A DNA stretch of 64,000 bases from Coxiella endosymbiont of Dermacentor marginatus (GTDB lineage Bacteria; Pseudomonadota; Gammaproteobacteria; Coxiellales; Coxiellaceae). This document shows positions 35,187-46,027 of this stretch, in pieces. The stretch is from NCBI RefSeq assembly GCF_907164955.1, contig NZ_OU015521.1, forward strand, positions 186,001 to 250,000. Direction: 5' to 3'. The position numbers and the translations under genes are program-made. Numbering within the stretch: the stretch's first letter is position 1; each line of letters starts with the position of its first letter. The notes under the pieces were generated by a model. It saw only the letters and a list, made by a program, of their open reading frames with translations, had not been told where the DNA came from and made no database searches.

Positions 35187-36919
35187 TATAAGTGCTAAAG
35201 AATAAATTTTTTCGAGAAACATCGCAATCATGGTTAAATCCACTTTCTTTTTAAGCATTAATTTATTAGGTAAAGTAATATGATTAATAAATATGATTTT
35301 CCTTACTTATTTCTTTTGTTATTTCAGGATATCACTAGATAAAAAACAAAAATTTGTCGCTTTTTGACCTGAATTTTCACTTAACCGTTTTTTTAATTCT
35401 TATCTAAGAAGATAGTATCAATATGAACTTTTGTTAACTTGCAAGCTACTTTTAGTTTCACGCTACGAAATCTCACATTAAGAATCATGATAATATTGGC
35501 TCTCTTCTTTAATTTTTTACACAATAGGGGATATAGGAAATGCTGAAGAGACTTCATTTTGTCTGTGTAAAAATAGAAAAGAGGTCTTTATTCCGCAATA
35601 TTGCAATAAGTCTTTGTGTTTAGGTTTATCCTCTCTAACTCAATTAAGTCAATAGGTTCGTTTTTAAGTTAATAAGCTCGCGTGGTTTTGATCGCCTGAA
35701 GAAATAATATCGGTTTACTACTCAATTGGAAATAGCAATAATGTATACAAATCAGGTATTAGGTAAAAAAGAGTAACTCTATTAAAAGTTTTTTGGACTA
35801 AGATAGATTTTGGGTCATGTAGTAAAGATTGTTATAACTACCATCAGCACTTTTTTGATTTTTAGTTACACTTTTTTATTTAATCCAGATTCTTTTCATG
35901 TCCTGCAAACACAATGAGAATTACTTGACAAAAAGACAATTTATAAAGTTAATAAGGAATTAAGCTACGAAATTTGTCAATTGTCAAAAAATTATATCAA
36001 ATATCGACAAATTAGAATTTTGAAATCAGCGTTTTATGTTAAGCTTTTATGCTAAAGCATTGCATAAAAAAATGTGTTTTATTTCTACATTGGTTAAGAA
36101 AATTTTGACACTATTTTTCTAGTTACTAACTTTACATCTAAGTGAGACAAATTATTCTACTATTTCATTTTTATTATGCAGACGACGTTTCCTTTCTATA
36201 CAATTTCTGCTATATTTATTCTAAACAGCAGTTATCGACACGACCCAGATGGCACAATTTTTGATGGTACATCTAGATTCTGGTTATAAATAATTGCCAT
36301 TACTTTTTCAAAAAACGCGCAATAAATTAATATACTCTGGCTAAATTCCTAAAAGTAAAACCTCCCCTTCTATGCATCAAATACCATGAGGTTTTACTAT
36401 GGTTTTCTTCTTAATAACAATATAAGTTTAGCGACTCATGTCTAAACTTAATACCTAATTAGCAAGTTATCTCCAGCTCTTAAAATAGACGCAAAAGCAA
36501 TTAACAGCTAAGCGTACAAGTAATGAGATAATAATTTTAAAAATCCTATTATCTACTATAACTTTAATTTTGGTTTTAAATTTGAAAATATCTTGCAAAT
36601 TTTTACAATTGCTTTACATCAAGAAAAATTTTGTACACAAGACGGAAGTAATTGATTTAATGATATCTTATCGATCAATTCTAGTCTTTTTATGAGTTTT
36701 CTGTCGTTATTCTTTTCATTTCATACATCTTAATAAAATATTTTTTGCCTAAAAGCATTACCTTATAAAAACTGCTCCCGCTCTATTTTGATTAAAATTA
36801 TCTTGCTGATTTACTCGTATATCGCTTTGATATTTATGATAGTATTATTAATGGTGGATTTATTTTAACGTATTTAACATAATTTCAACGAAAACATTCA
36901 AACTAAAATCAAACTAAAA
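35187..36919. other. Gene desert downstream of ihfB
   Basis: About 1.7 kb of AT-rich DNA with no frame I can assign. From synteny, rsmI, lpoA and yraN-type genes would be expected to the left of diaA in gammaproteobacteria. I recognise no trace of them. Confidence 0.5.
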
Positions 36920-37314
36920 TAATAGCTGTGCGAGGTGTTTTGTCGATTCTATTTTTCAAGCAAGAAAATTATATAGTTCATTATATAGTTCAATGCTTAC
37001 TTACAAAGCATAAAATTCTAAGTTTCGGAAAGTGAAATCTTTTCCCTATAAATTAAAGGATTAGGAGCAAGCAGCGATATTGTATCAGCCCATAGTACTT
37101 GTTCGGTTGTTTCAAAATCTCCTTCAGTAATAGACGCTACTCACCAGCATACAATGAATGTCATTGCATTGACGGGAGCGAAATGAGGAAGACCTCTCCC
37201 TTTAATTAATTCCTTCAAGAACATGGAGATTCGAGTGCCTGCAGAATCTGTACTTATGTTTAAGAAACTCATTTACTTATTATGTATTATCTATGTAATA
37301 TTATCGGCTGCTAG
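36920..37314 (+). pseudogene. Decayed diaA/gmhA-like SIS-domain gene
   Basis: The three forward frames contain successive pieces matching E. coli DiaA in order. Around 37075-37180 an in-frame stretch aligns over about 35 positions with the GDVLLAIST...IVALTG segment, reading STCSVV in place of the Ser-rich loop and ending MNVIALTG. After a TGA, NMEIRVPAES (about 37218-37248) matches VEIRIPSHRSA. Then, in another frame, ETHLLIMYYLCNII (37263-37305) matches EMHMLTVNCLCDLI. An eroded N-terminal piece with FFKQENY appears near 36920-36970. Stops and frameshifts make it non-functional. Its place directly before the yraP/dolP-like gene is the conserved diaA-dolP order. Confidence 0.7.
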
Positions 37315-37383
37315 TTGTTTGAATTTGATAAATAAAAACACATTTACTAGCAGTTCTAAGAAATCATTAATTATAAGAAAATA

Positions 37384-37968
37384 ATGAAAAAAATAATAAT
37401 TTTAATGATGTTTATTTTTCCTTTAGTAGGTTGCGTTCCTGCTGTGTTTTTAGCAGGTGGTGCTACTAGTGCTGCTCTGGGTCTAGGTAAAGCTGTGATT
37501 CATGATCAACGAGCTTATCGAACAATAAATCAAGGTCATAACGCTCGTTCGATTATCCAGTATTGCTTAAATAATGATCCGCTTTTAAAAGGAAGATCTC
37601 ATATTACTATTTCAGTATTTAAAAGCGCAATACTGCTTCTAGGGCAAGCTGAAAAACCAGAAATTCGCGATCGTGCTTATCAAATTGTAAAAAAATTGAC
37701 TCACTCTCAATACATTTATAACGAAATTACTATTGAATCTCTGCTTTCTTTGGTACAAAGAGCTGCCGATGCGTGGATCACTACTAAAGTTCGAACAGCT
37801 ATGCTAGATATAGCTGGTTTACATTTTTCTAATTTTAAAGTAATGACCGAAAATAAAGTCGTTTATTTGATGGGTACAGCCAGCCCTAGGCAAGCAGCAA
37901 TAGCAACCGACATTGCCAGTCAAATTTCTGGAGTAAAAAAAGTAGTCAAGGTATTTGAATATAAATAA
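37384..37968 (+). CDS. BON-domain outer-membrane lipoprotein, DolP (YraP)-like
   Basis: Lipoprotein of 194 residues. The N-terminal signal MKKIIILMMFIFPLVGC ends in a lipobox with Cys17 as lipidation site. Two BON domains follow, at about 45-112 and 122-193, the second ending SGVKKVVKVFEY. In E. coli, DolP supports outer-membrane integrity and BAM function, and by homology this protein would sit on the inner face of the outer membrane. It follows the diaA relic, the expected gene order. It is intact while its neighbour decays, so it is presumably under selection. Confidence 0.9.
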   Translation: MKKIIILMMFIFPLVGCVPAVFLAGGATSAALGLGKAVIHDQRAYRTINQGHNARSIIQYCLNNDPLLKGRSHITISVFKSAILLLGQAEKPEIRDRAYQIVKKLTHSQYIYNEITIESLLSLVQRAADAWITTKVRTAMLDIAGLHFSNFKVMTENKVVYLMGTASPRQAAIATDIASQISGVKKVVKVFEYK

Positions 37969-37992
37969 TATAAATAATTACGTCAAAGTTAT

Positions 37993-38667
37993 TTACAACC
38001 CAAAAATAGAACGAATAAATTGGGAAAGATAAATAACGGGGGGTGAAAGTATTCGATCGAGTAATCCAAACACTAACAGACCCAGCAAAATCCACATCCC
38101 ATAAGGTTCGATTTTTGAATAGCTATAAGCTGCTTTAGGAGACAATATAGCAGAAACAACGCGACTTCCATCTAAAGGGGGAAGAGGAATTAAGTTAAGA
38201 ATCATTAACACTATATTAATTAATATCCCAAAAATACCTGCATTATAGAAAAAAACCGTTATATTTATTAAGATAGAATCTTCTGTTCCGCTTCCCAAAA
38301 TAACGCTTAGCTTTGCAATAGCTGCCCACAAAAATGCCATAAATAAATTGGCAAAGGAACCTGAGATTGCTACAAGAGCCATATCTCGACGAGATTTTCT
38401 CAGATTCTGCCAAGTAATAGGAACAGGTTTTGCCCAGCCAAAAGCAAACGTAAATTTACTCAGAATTAACATCAGAATTGGAAAAATAATAGTTCCCAAA
38501 GGATCAATATGCTTTATAGGATTAATTGTAACCCGTCCCATCATGAGAGCAGTCTTGTCGCCTAATTTACTAGCTACCCACCCATGGGCAGCTTCATGTA
38601 AGGTAATTGCAAACAATAAAGGTAAAATAATGACTGCAATAAGATGGATGAGATTGTTATAATTCAT
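37993..38667 (-). CDS. Site-2 protease family (M50) intramembrane metalloprotease
   Basis: Integral membrane zinc protease-like protein of 224 residues. The HEAAH motif (His24, Glu25, His28) lies in the first membrane helix, and the third ligand lies in LIPLPPLDGSRV near 160-170. About five to six hydrophobic segments are visible. It belongs to the short M50 subgroup (YwhC-like) without PDZ domains, whose substrates are unknown. It converges with the DolP-like gene with only about 24 bases between them. Confidence 0.88.
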   Translation of the reverse strand: MNYNNLIHLIAVIILPLLFAITLHEAAHGWVASKLGDKTALMMGRVTINPIKHIDPLGTIIFPILMLILSKFTFAFGWAKPVPITWQNLRKSRRDMALVAISGSFANLFMAFLWAAIAKLSVILGSGTEDSILINITVFFYNAGIFGILINIVLMILNLIPLPPLDGSRVVSAILSPKAAYSYSKIEPYGMWILLGLLVFGLLDRILSPPVIYLSQFIRSIFGL

Positions 38668-39092
38668 GAGGCTTAGTATATCAGAGACATCAAAAACTAT
38701 TTAACAATATTCAAGCCTTTTTTTGACCAGCACACTTATTTGAGCGTGCTTCTAATCCTAGCTTTTTGGACCAGGAGAGAATTGTAGATGGATTTTTCAG
38801 AAGTCATATGGGAGCCCCACTTTTTCCAGTCCCTTCTTTATTATAAGGTATTTCACAGCTAGTTTCAAAGATGCAAACCGTGTATATTTTTATTTCTGAA
38901 ATAAAAATATGGTAAGTAACTAGAAGAACGTGTAAATTCAATTACATTATTACTTGTTTTGTTATTTTATTACTTATTTTTTAATCACGCTCATTGCTTA
39001 GGATTCAACATTCAAAATCGTTTTTCCCATTTTAAATCGTAAATATCCCCTAACAAATAAAGAACGATTAGCAAGTTCTTGCGAAGGAATGA
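38668..39092. other. Gap downstream of sspA
   Basis: 425 bases with no supportable gene. sspB normally follows sspA; I could not align any frame here with the SspB N-terminus, so it appears to be lost or moved. Confidence 0.5.
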
Positions 39093-39728
39093 CTAGAGCT
39101 TTCCATTTGACTCTCTATATTCGCGTTCAGCTTCACTTAAACTTGTCTGAAAGGATTTTTGATTAAACAATCGATTTTCATAATTAGCGATAGCTTTAGC
39201 CGAACGAGGTAATTGAATGCCTAAATGCGATAATCGCCATAATAATGGCAATAAAACACAGTCCACTAATGTAAATTCATCATTCATAAGATAAGGTTTT
39301 TCTTTAAAAATTGGTTCCATCAGTATTAGATCTTTTTTGAGTGCTTCACCTTCAACTTCTGACTGTTTAAAGAAATCCTTTTCAATGGACTTTAATCGCG
39401 GATATAAATCTCGTTCAATACGATACATTAATGAACGACATTTTGCTCGAGCTACAGGATAAACAGGTAATAAAGGAGGATGAGGAAAACGTTCATCTAA
39501 ATACTCCATGATGATATGTGAATTAAATAGGACTAAATCTCGGTCTACAAGAGTAGGTAAAGCACTGTAGGGGCTAAGTTCAATTAAATCTTTGCTAGGA
39601 TGATTCGCATCAACGTTAATGATATCAACGCTAACACCTTTTTCCGCTAGCACGATTCGTACTTGATGACTATAAATATCCATAGGACCTGAATAGAGAG
39701 TCATAATGGAACGCTTTAACATAATCAT
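39093..39728 (-). CDS. sspA: Stringent starvation protein A
   Basis: GST-fold protein that binds RNA polymerase and adjusts transcription in stationary phase and stress. The 211 residues match E. coli SspA (212). The N-terminal thioredoxin-like domain has MTLYSGPMDIYSHQVRIVLAEKG. SALPTLVDRDLVLFNSHIIMEYLDERFPHPPL spans about 53-84, and a helical C-terminal domain follows. Last gene of rplM-rpsI-sspA, 25 bases after rpsI. The Cys of catalytic GSTs is absent, as in other SspA proteins. Confidence 0.95.
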   Translation of the reverse strand: MIMLKRSIMTLYSGPMDIYSHQVRIVLAEKGVSVDIINVDANHPSKDLIELSPYSALPTLVDRDLVLFNSHIIMEYLDERFPHPPLLPVYPVARAKCRSLMYRIERDLYPRLKSIEKDFFKQSEVEGEALKKDLILMEPIFKEKPYLMNDEFTLVDCVLLPLLWRLSHLGIQLPRSAKAIANYENRLFNQKSFQTSLSEAEREYRESNGKL

Positions 39729-39753
39729 GGTTAACTTTTAGGTTATCCTAGAA

Positions 39754-40182
39754 TTATCGTTTAGAATATTGGGTACCCTTTCGTGACTTATGATGGCCTA
39801 CCTTCTTACGCTCAACCATACGAGGATCCCGAGTAACAAATCCAGCTTTTCGCAATACGCTGCGCCATGAGCCACCCTTTTTACTTTCTTCATCATAGCT
39901 TATTAAAGCTCGAGTAATCCCATGCCGAATCGCGCCGGCTTGTCCGCTATCACCTCCACCTTCAACAGTAGCATAAATATCGAATTGAGACTGGGCATTA
40001 AGGCTCATTAATGGCTGACAAACTACCATCCGAGCAGTTTCTCGACTAAAATATTCATCTAACTCTCTTCCATTAACCACGATCTTTCCAGAACCTCGTC
40101 TCAAAAAAACCCGAGCAGAAGCCGTTTTTCGACGTCCTGTGCCCAAATTTCGCTTTTCTATCGCTTCTTGTAGTAGTGCCAT
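39754..40182 (-). CDS. rpsI: 30S ribosomal protein S9
   Basis: Ribosomal small-subunit protein whose C-terminal tail reaches the P site. The 142 residues have the N-terminal [38 protein letters not shown] near 78-96, and the basic tail [17 protein letters not shown] ending in the invariant Lys-Arg. It follows rplM by 31 bases, the universal rplM-rpsI order. The N-terminus is about 12 residues longer than in E. coli. Confidence 0.98.
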   Translation of the reverse strand: MALLQEAIEKRNLGTGRRKTASARVFLRRGSGKIVVNGRELDEYFSRETARMVVCQPLMSLNAQSQFDIYATVEGGGDSGQAGAIRHGITRALISYDEESKKGGSWRSVLRKAGFVTRDPRMVERKKVGHHKSRKGTQYSKR

Positions 40183-40213
40183 AGCTAAGACTTCTCTCCC
40201 CCTTCTTCTGTAT

Positions 40214-40645
40214 CTAAACCAGATTAATTAATTCAGGTTGTTGCGCCTGATGAGGATGTTGATTTCCCACATAAACTCTTAACTTATTGTACATCTTATA
40301 ACCTAATGGACCCTTAGGTAACATTCCCTTAACTGCTAATTCTAACACACGTCCCGGATATTTTGCCTGCAAATCAGAAAAATTAATGGTTTTTATTCCA
40401 CCAGGATATCTAGAATGATGATGATACTTCTTATCTTTCAATTTCTTACCAGAAACGCGTATCTTATCTACGTTCACAACGACTATAAAGTCACCTGTAT
40501 CAGCATTAGGAATATATTCTGGTTTGTGCTTTCCTCGTAAGCGCATAGCAATTTGGCTTGCCAACCGGCCAAGTGTTTTGTCCTTTGCATCCACTAATAG
40601 CCACTGTGGCTTAACAGTCTTTACGTTTGTCCTACAAGTCACCAT
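40214..40645 (-). CDS. rplM: 50S ribosomal protein L13
   Basis: Early-assembly large-subunit protein that binds 23S rRNA. At 143 residues it matches E. coli (142): [16 protein letters not shown] near 15, [22 protein letters not shown] near 37-58, [13 protein letters not shown] near 107, and [17 protein letters not shown] near the C-terminus. First gene of the rplM-rpsI-sspA unit. The Shine-Dalgarno is weak. An inverted repeat 92-184 bases upstream may belong to its leader. Confidence 0.98.
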   Translation of the reverse strand: MVTCRTNVKTVKPQWLLVDAKDKTLGRLASQIAMRLRGKHKPEYIPNADTGDFIVVVNVDKIRVSGKKLKDKKYHHHSRYPGGIKTINFSDLQAKYPGRVLELAVKGMLPKGPLGYKMYNKLRVYVGNQHPHQAQQPELINLV

Positions 40646-43474
40646 AGTTATAAAATCATCAATTCAAAGAAAGGGAAAGCATGGTACAGCACATTGTATT
40701 GATATGCAAGCATAAGAGCGTTTTCTAAGAGGAATGTTCTAGCCTTAGTGATTTTTGAAGCAACAGCACTGCGACGAGAAAAAAGATAGCCAAAGAAGTT
40801 CGAGGATAAAAAAATCACTAAGGCTAGAAAGTGCTGAAGGTAAAGTCTAAAAAGAAAAAATTTTAAAAAAATTCGTTTTTATGCGAAAATATCTTACTTT
40901 TCAATAGTAGCTTTCTTACTATTTATAGTAAATTGTAGAAAACATAAAGAAGGAATTCTTATTAAGTAAAGTAAAAAGAGAAATCTACAAAACAGTGTAG
41001 TAAGAACAAAACTAAAACTCAATTTTACTCAATATGTACTCACCAATTCGTATTCATTATAAAAATCCTAACTTAATATTCTAGTCTTAGCGAGAGAAGC
41101 CCTGCTAAGTAGCAAAGATTTTGTGAGTCCTGTTTAGAGTAATGATATTCAGAAGCTAAATCTGTTATGATGTCATCAACGTTCGACTTACAGTAAGTAA
41201 AGATTTATGCCTAGAAGGAAGAATAATAACCTCTTTTTTGTCTTATCCTCTATTACGTATCTTTATCACGTATCTTTAAAAGATTCCTAACATTCACTTT
41301 AAATTAACTTAAGCTCACGAGGATAATTATCTCCATAATGGCTGTGTGTGTAGGATGGCCACTATTCTTCTTACACGATTAGGTAATCGATTAAAAATTT
41401 AATCCCTATTTTAAAAGCGTTGCAAAATTAAGAACTATCTTTTTTCAGTATCGATGAACATCCAAAGTAAAAATCTGACATCGGGTTAGAGTTCTCATCG
41501 ATAAACTCAATCAATTAACGACGCTTTCTGGAAAAGTAGATGTTCCCACTAATATGATTGCTTTCAGTAGTAATTCTAAAACATAAAAACTCAAAATGCC
41601 GCTTTTTTAATACACTCGCAAAATATAAGAACAAAGAAAAAGAAAAAAAATGAAGTAGATATGGATTGTGACACAAAAACATTATCATAACCATTATTAA
41701 ACACAGGATCAAAGACTTGAAGATGAATATTAAAAAAGCTCTACATTCTCAATAAAGCTCAACTTGGAGTAACATCGACCTTTTTGGCCATTTAACCGAC
41801 GTAATCTTAATTGTAATCTTAATTACAAAATAATACTTTTAAAATCAAAAGATTAGCTGAGATGATCAATTAGATTAGCTGTTTTATATATTCAAATTCA
41901 AGGCCTAAACAACGAAACGGCTACATATGAATGATGCGATTATAACAACACCTATATAAACGATTAGCAAATATATCTTAGAATTGACTATCAAATACAT
42001 CAATTTCAGAAATACTAATGAAGAAAAGCATCCGTTAGACAATATTATAAAAAATCCACTTAAAACACTTATCAAGCACTAACAAAATTACTAGATGAAG
42101 TGCTTAACATTAATGCCGTATTGACAACGATGGTAACACAGCTTCCCAATTTAAGGAATTAAACCACTGGTTTTAACTACATGCTAACGTCAACGTTATC
42201 GGACAATACAATCCATTTTAGAAAAAGATAAAAATGAAAAAATCCCATCTTAAAATACAGCAAGAATAAAATTTAAAATCAAAAAAAAGGGCCTAGCCTA
42301 TGATGCAGATTTCTCTTCTTAAGATAGAAGGAAAGAGAATTAATGTCATTTTCTGGATGAACATATAGATAAACATAACTCTCACTTATAGCGATTAATA
42401 AAGTATAAATTCCGCATTCCCATGTATTGTATAATTCAATGCTTCCTATCCTTTCCAGATACACATTGATTTTTATAGATGTTTTTCCACAATAACATTT
42501 GATCTCCTAATTATGATGCTGTCAAGATACAAAATACTCTTTAATTTTCTATATAGCATCAACATCTCAGAGTCTTAAGTATTTTATGTATTTATCCATT
42601 AAATAACAAATCATCACTTTTAATTATAGTGAAATTAAAAAACCGTCATCTCCAAGATCAATATAACAGACATAACTAGAAAGAGCTTTATAACTAAGAC
42701 CTATAATATGCTGTTATTATGCTGTATACCCGCAGATAGATGTTATACGTAAGTCCTGCATTCTCGATTGTTTGATACGCTTGTGCCTTTCATGAGATTT
42801 TCCGTCTATCTCAATATTCTGCGAGCAAAAACTCGATTATCGGAGACTTTTGTGCATACTGCCTATATAACAGCAGATGACCGGTCAATCATCCTATCCT
42901 ACATCATGTTCATCCACTCTGGATATTTTTTAGCCAGGAACCATTTCCGCCTCAGTACCAAAGGATTACCAAAGGATTGACTAAGAGTACCTTTTCGGAT
43001 TTATGATTTCACCATCGCTATTATCCTCCTTAACTACCATACCCCTCTAGGAAAATATAGCAATCCCTCTTCGAATCAAAAAACCTGGGAGAGCTATTTA
43101 TTAACTTACCATAATGATAAATCATCCTTCCGATTTATCCGTAATAGACTTAGACTCTAGAAAATCTTCCACTGCACTGATGCTTACTTCTTGTAAAAAA
43201 CGCAGCAATACTGTAAAAAGCAGAGAATTTTCTACGCGCTAAAGGCCGCATCCCAATCTATATTTTTTAAATAGAGTTTTTTAAGAGTACCTTATATCTC
43301 ATTAGTTCATATTTTTCTTTATACTTTTTTTATCTATTGAATGTGTGTATTTGAAAAGTGAATAATTTCGAACAAGTACTACTCTCTCCTACCATTTAGT
43401 ATTCACTTCTCTGCTTTCATTTCTAAATTAACAAAAAAGACACATCCTACAAAACAATAAATCAGATAACAACC
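40646..43474. other. 2.8-kb gene desert upstream of rplM
   Basis: The longest gene-free stretch of the window. It holds an inverted repeat near its left end (40737-40829) and the rplM promoter. Open frames at 41515-41712, 42279-42464 (minus) and 42768-42980 (plus) are not convincing as genes. Short protein-like pieces occur near 42085-42165 (plus; LLDEVLNINAVLTTMVTQL) and 42730-42980 (minus; QAYQTIENAGLTYNIYL), suggesting relics of unidentified genes. Confidence 0.5.
40737..40829. repeat. Inverted repeat with perfect 20-bp arms upstream of rplM
   Basis: ttctagccttagtgattttt (40737-40756) is exactly the reverse complement of 40810-40829. The 53-base interior is G+C-richer than the desert around it. 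It could be the leader of rplM, a pair of sites, or a degenerate palindromic element. No second copy is seen in the window. Confidence 0.75.
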
Positions 43475-43702
43475 TCATATTTGTTCATCAATCCATTTAT
43501 AAATTTCAGTAAATTGGGAATGGCAAATTTGACACCTCGTGCCACAATCTGATGGTTTTCCAAGACGGTATATTTTCCCTTTTTTTATCCAGTGTTCTAA
43601 CATAGAACGTATTATTTGAGGCTGCTTGCAAAAATGTAAAGATAATTCTTGCAAATTAGCTGTCTTTCGTTCTCTTAAAAAAGATTTTAAAGATAAAAGC
43701 AC
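43475..43702 (-). CDS. feoC: FeoC-like transcriptional regulator
   Basis: Protein of 75 residues with an N-terminal winged helix (SLKSFLRERKTANLQELSLHF...MLEHWIKKGKIYRL) and a cysteine cluster Cys53-x3-Cys57-x2-Cys60. This resembles the Fe-S-binding wing of FeoC. In enterobacteria FeoC stabilises FeoB and may sense iron or oxygen. The start appears to be GTG 43702, 33 bases after the feoB stop. Third gene of feoA-feoB-feoC. Confidence 0.85.
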   Translation of the reverse strand: MLLSLKSFLRERKTANLQELSLHFCKQPQIIRSMLEHWIKKGKIYRLGKPSDCGTRCQICHSQFTEIYKWIDEQI

Positions 43703-43735
43703 ATCGCACCTGCTTATATTCAGTTTAAAAAGGAA

Positions 43736-46027
43736 TCAACCTCTTTGGCTACTTATTCGATTCTTATTTTTTCTTGAGAAATCACAATAACACCGCAATC
43801 CAGCAATAACAATCATTAAAAAAGTGAGTAAACTTGTATTCCATAATAGTGTGGTCCATGGATGCTCAAACACTGTCAATAATTGGTAACAAATTACAGC
43901 CGATGTATAAGCTAAGACTGTGCTCCAAAGTATAGAAAATAAAGCCCATTTCTTACCTGCTTCACGAGATATCGCTACTATTGTCGAGATGCATGGAAAA
44001 TATAATAAAACAAATAAAAGATAAGAAAATGCAGAAGCCTTCCCGCCAAACTGTCTATACATGACTCCATAAGCTGTTTTATCCATCTCATACAGCGATT
44101 CATTAGTTGAAATAGGATTTTTGAAAGCATCCCCTAATTGACTCAAATTTTGTGGCACAGATTTAATAGCGTCACACAGCCCCCTAAAAAAATTAAATTG
44201 AAATACTACAGTCTGCTTGCTTAAACAACCTTCCTGTTCGCTATATAAAGTATTTAAAGTACCTACAACTACTTCTTTCGCCAATATACCCGTTACTAAA
44301 CCTACTGTAGCTGGCCAGTTATCTCTTTTTATTCCAAAAGGAGCGAATATAGGTGTTATGATTCGTCCCCCAGCTGATAATAGTGATTCATGAGTTATAT
44401 TTTGCACTAATTTTCCTGTTATGGTGACTGAGTTTAAAACACTAATAATGACGCAAATCGGAATAATGTATTGGCCAGCGCGAAACAAAAAGTTTTTTAG
44501 TCGCTGCCACATATGACGATACATAAAACACAATCGGGGCACATGATAATGAGGTAATTCCATCACCAATGGTGCAGGCTTTCCAGGAAGAATCGTTTTC
44601 CGCAACACTAAACCGGATAGAACAGCAATTAAAATACCGATTAAATATAAAATAAATATGATAGTAGCGCCCCCACTTGGAAAAAAAGCACTGGCAAAAA
44701 CAGAAAAAATAACCAACCGCGCTCCACAAGACATAAAAGGTACCATCATAACGGTTAGCACTTGATCGCGTCGATTTTCTAATGTACGTGCTCCTATCAC
44801 TGCCAGTACATTGCAACCAAAACCAACAATCATTGGAACAAACGATTTCCCAGGTAATCCTAATGCTTGCATGAAACGGTCCATCACAAAAGCAGCTCGC
44901 ACTATATAACCAGAATCTTCTAAGAAAGTAAGGAATAACAACATACCTCCAATAATAGGTACAAACGTAATGGTAGTATTTATACCTTTTCCAACACCAC
45001 TAACCAAAAGCATAGTTATCCAGTCGGGACAATGCAAAGATATTAACACACGTGTCAGGCCGCCAACAAAAACGGTCATACTGCTAATATTAAAGAATTC
45101 TTGAAAAGCACCACCTATATTAATAGCAAATAAAAACATTAGGTACATAACTCCGAAAAATATTGGAATACCCAAAAATCGATTTAATACGATACAATCA
45201 ATCCATTTTGTTATAGATTGTCGCGGTATTTTAATAAATTGTGTTATTTCCTGCATCATCTGATTAATAAATACGTAACGCGCATTGGCAATTAAAATAT
45301 CAGGCTCTTCATTGAATTTAGTTTTAATTAAATCAATTCTATTTTTAGAAAATTTTAAAACCGACTCTTCCACCATTTGTTTTGCTAAATAATCATCTTC
45401 TAATAAACGTAAAGCTAACCATTTTGATAAATGGTTATCGCCGAAAGATATCATTCTCGTAAGTAGATGAACTGCCTCATTAATTTCGCTTGGTAGCAAT
45501 AAACGAAATTTAGAAGGGTAGGGAGTTTTTTTTAATTTTAAAATAACATCTTTTAATGAATTTATGCCTTGATTTTGACAAGCAACCAAACCAACAATTG
45601 GAGAACCTAATAATTTACTGAGCTGCTTAAGATCTAACTTTAAGCCACGCTGTTTCACAATATCCATCATATTTACAGCCAAAATCACCGGAATATTCAT
45701 TTCTAATAACTGTAAAGTAAGATATAAATTGCGTTCAAGATTGCTACCGTCAATGACGTTTATGACCATATTAGCTTCATCCGACAACAAACATTGACAA
45801 GCAATTTTTTCATCGACTGCATCTGATGCTACACTTGTTGAGTAGACTCCGGGTAAATCTATCACTCGCACACAAGAGTTTTGATGCTGAAAAAAGCCAT
45901 ATTTCTTATCAACTGTAACTCCTGACCAATTTCCTACATGCTGACGGCTACCTGTTAACAAATTAAATATAGCAGTTTTTCCGCAATTGGGGTTACCGGC
46001 TAAAACAACAGTAAAATCACTACTCAT
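43736..46027 (-). CDS. feoB: Ferrous iron transporter FeoB
   Basis: Inner-membrane Fe(II) uptake protein with a cytosolic G-protein domain. From ATG 46027 the protein has 763 residues. G1 is AGNPNCGKT (10-18), switch I is GNWSGVTVD, G3 is DLPGVYS near 53 and G4 is NMMD near 120. A helical spacer follows, then a membrane domain with about ten helices. That domain includes two Cys-containing gate motifs, GFGCNV and MSCGARL. The ATG overlaps the end of feoA by eight bases, so this start is preferred over 46042. Confidence 0.97.
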   Translation of the reverse strand: MSSDFTVVLAGNPNCGKTAIFNLLTGSRQHVGNWSGVTVDKKYGFFQHQNSCVRVIDLPGVYSTSVASDAVDEKIACQCLLSDEANMVINVIDGSNLERNLYLTLQLLEMNIPVILAVNMMDIVKQRGLKLDLKQLSKLLGSPIVGLVACQNQGINSLKDVILKLKKTPYPSKFRLLLPSEINEAVHLLTRMISFGDNHLSKWLALRLLEDDYLAKQMVEESVLKFSKNRIDLIKTKFNEEPDILIANARYVFINQMMQEITQFIKIPRQSITKWIDCIVLNRFLGIPIFFGVMYLMFLFAINIGGAFQEFFNISSMTVFVGGLTRVLISLHCPDWITMLLVSGVGKGINTTITFVPIIGGMLLFLTFLEDSGYIVRAAFVMDRFMQALGLPGKSFVPMIVGFGCNVLAVIGARTLENRRDQVLTVMMVPFMSCGARLVIFSVFASAFFPSGGATIIFILYLIGILIAVLSGLVLRKTILPGKPAPLVMELPHYHVPRLCFMYRHMWQRLKNFLFRAGQYIIPICVIISVLNSVTITGKLVQNITHESLLSAGGRIITPIFAPFGIKRDNWPATVGLVTGILAKEVVVGTLNTLYSEQEGCLSKQTVVFQFNFFRGLCDAIKSVPQNLSQLGDAFKNPISTNESLYEMDKTAYGVMYRQFGGKASAFSYLLFVLLYFPCISTIVAISREAGKKWALFSILWSTVLAYTSAVICYQLLTVFEHPWTTLLWNTSLLTFLMIVIAGLRCYCDFSRKNKNRISSQRG

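Noticed and set aside
41515-41712. 65-residue minus-strand frame
   Set aside because: Phe/Leu/Ser-rich translation typical of AT-rich non-coding DNA; no start signal.
42768-42980. 70-residue plus-strand frame in the rplM-feoC desert
   Set aside because: No Shine-Dalgarno and no recognisable family. The opposite strand reads more like a protein relic, so I treat the region as decayed.
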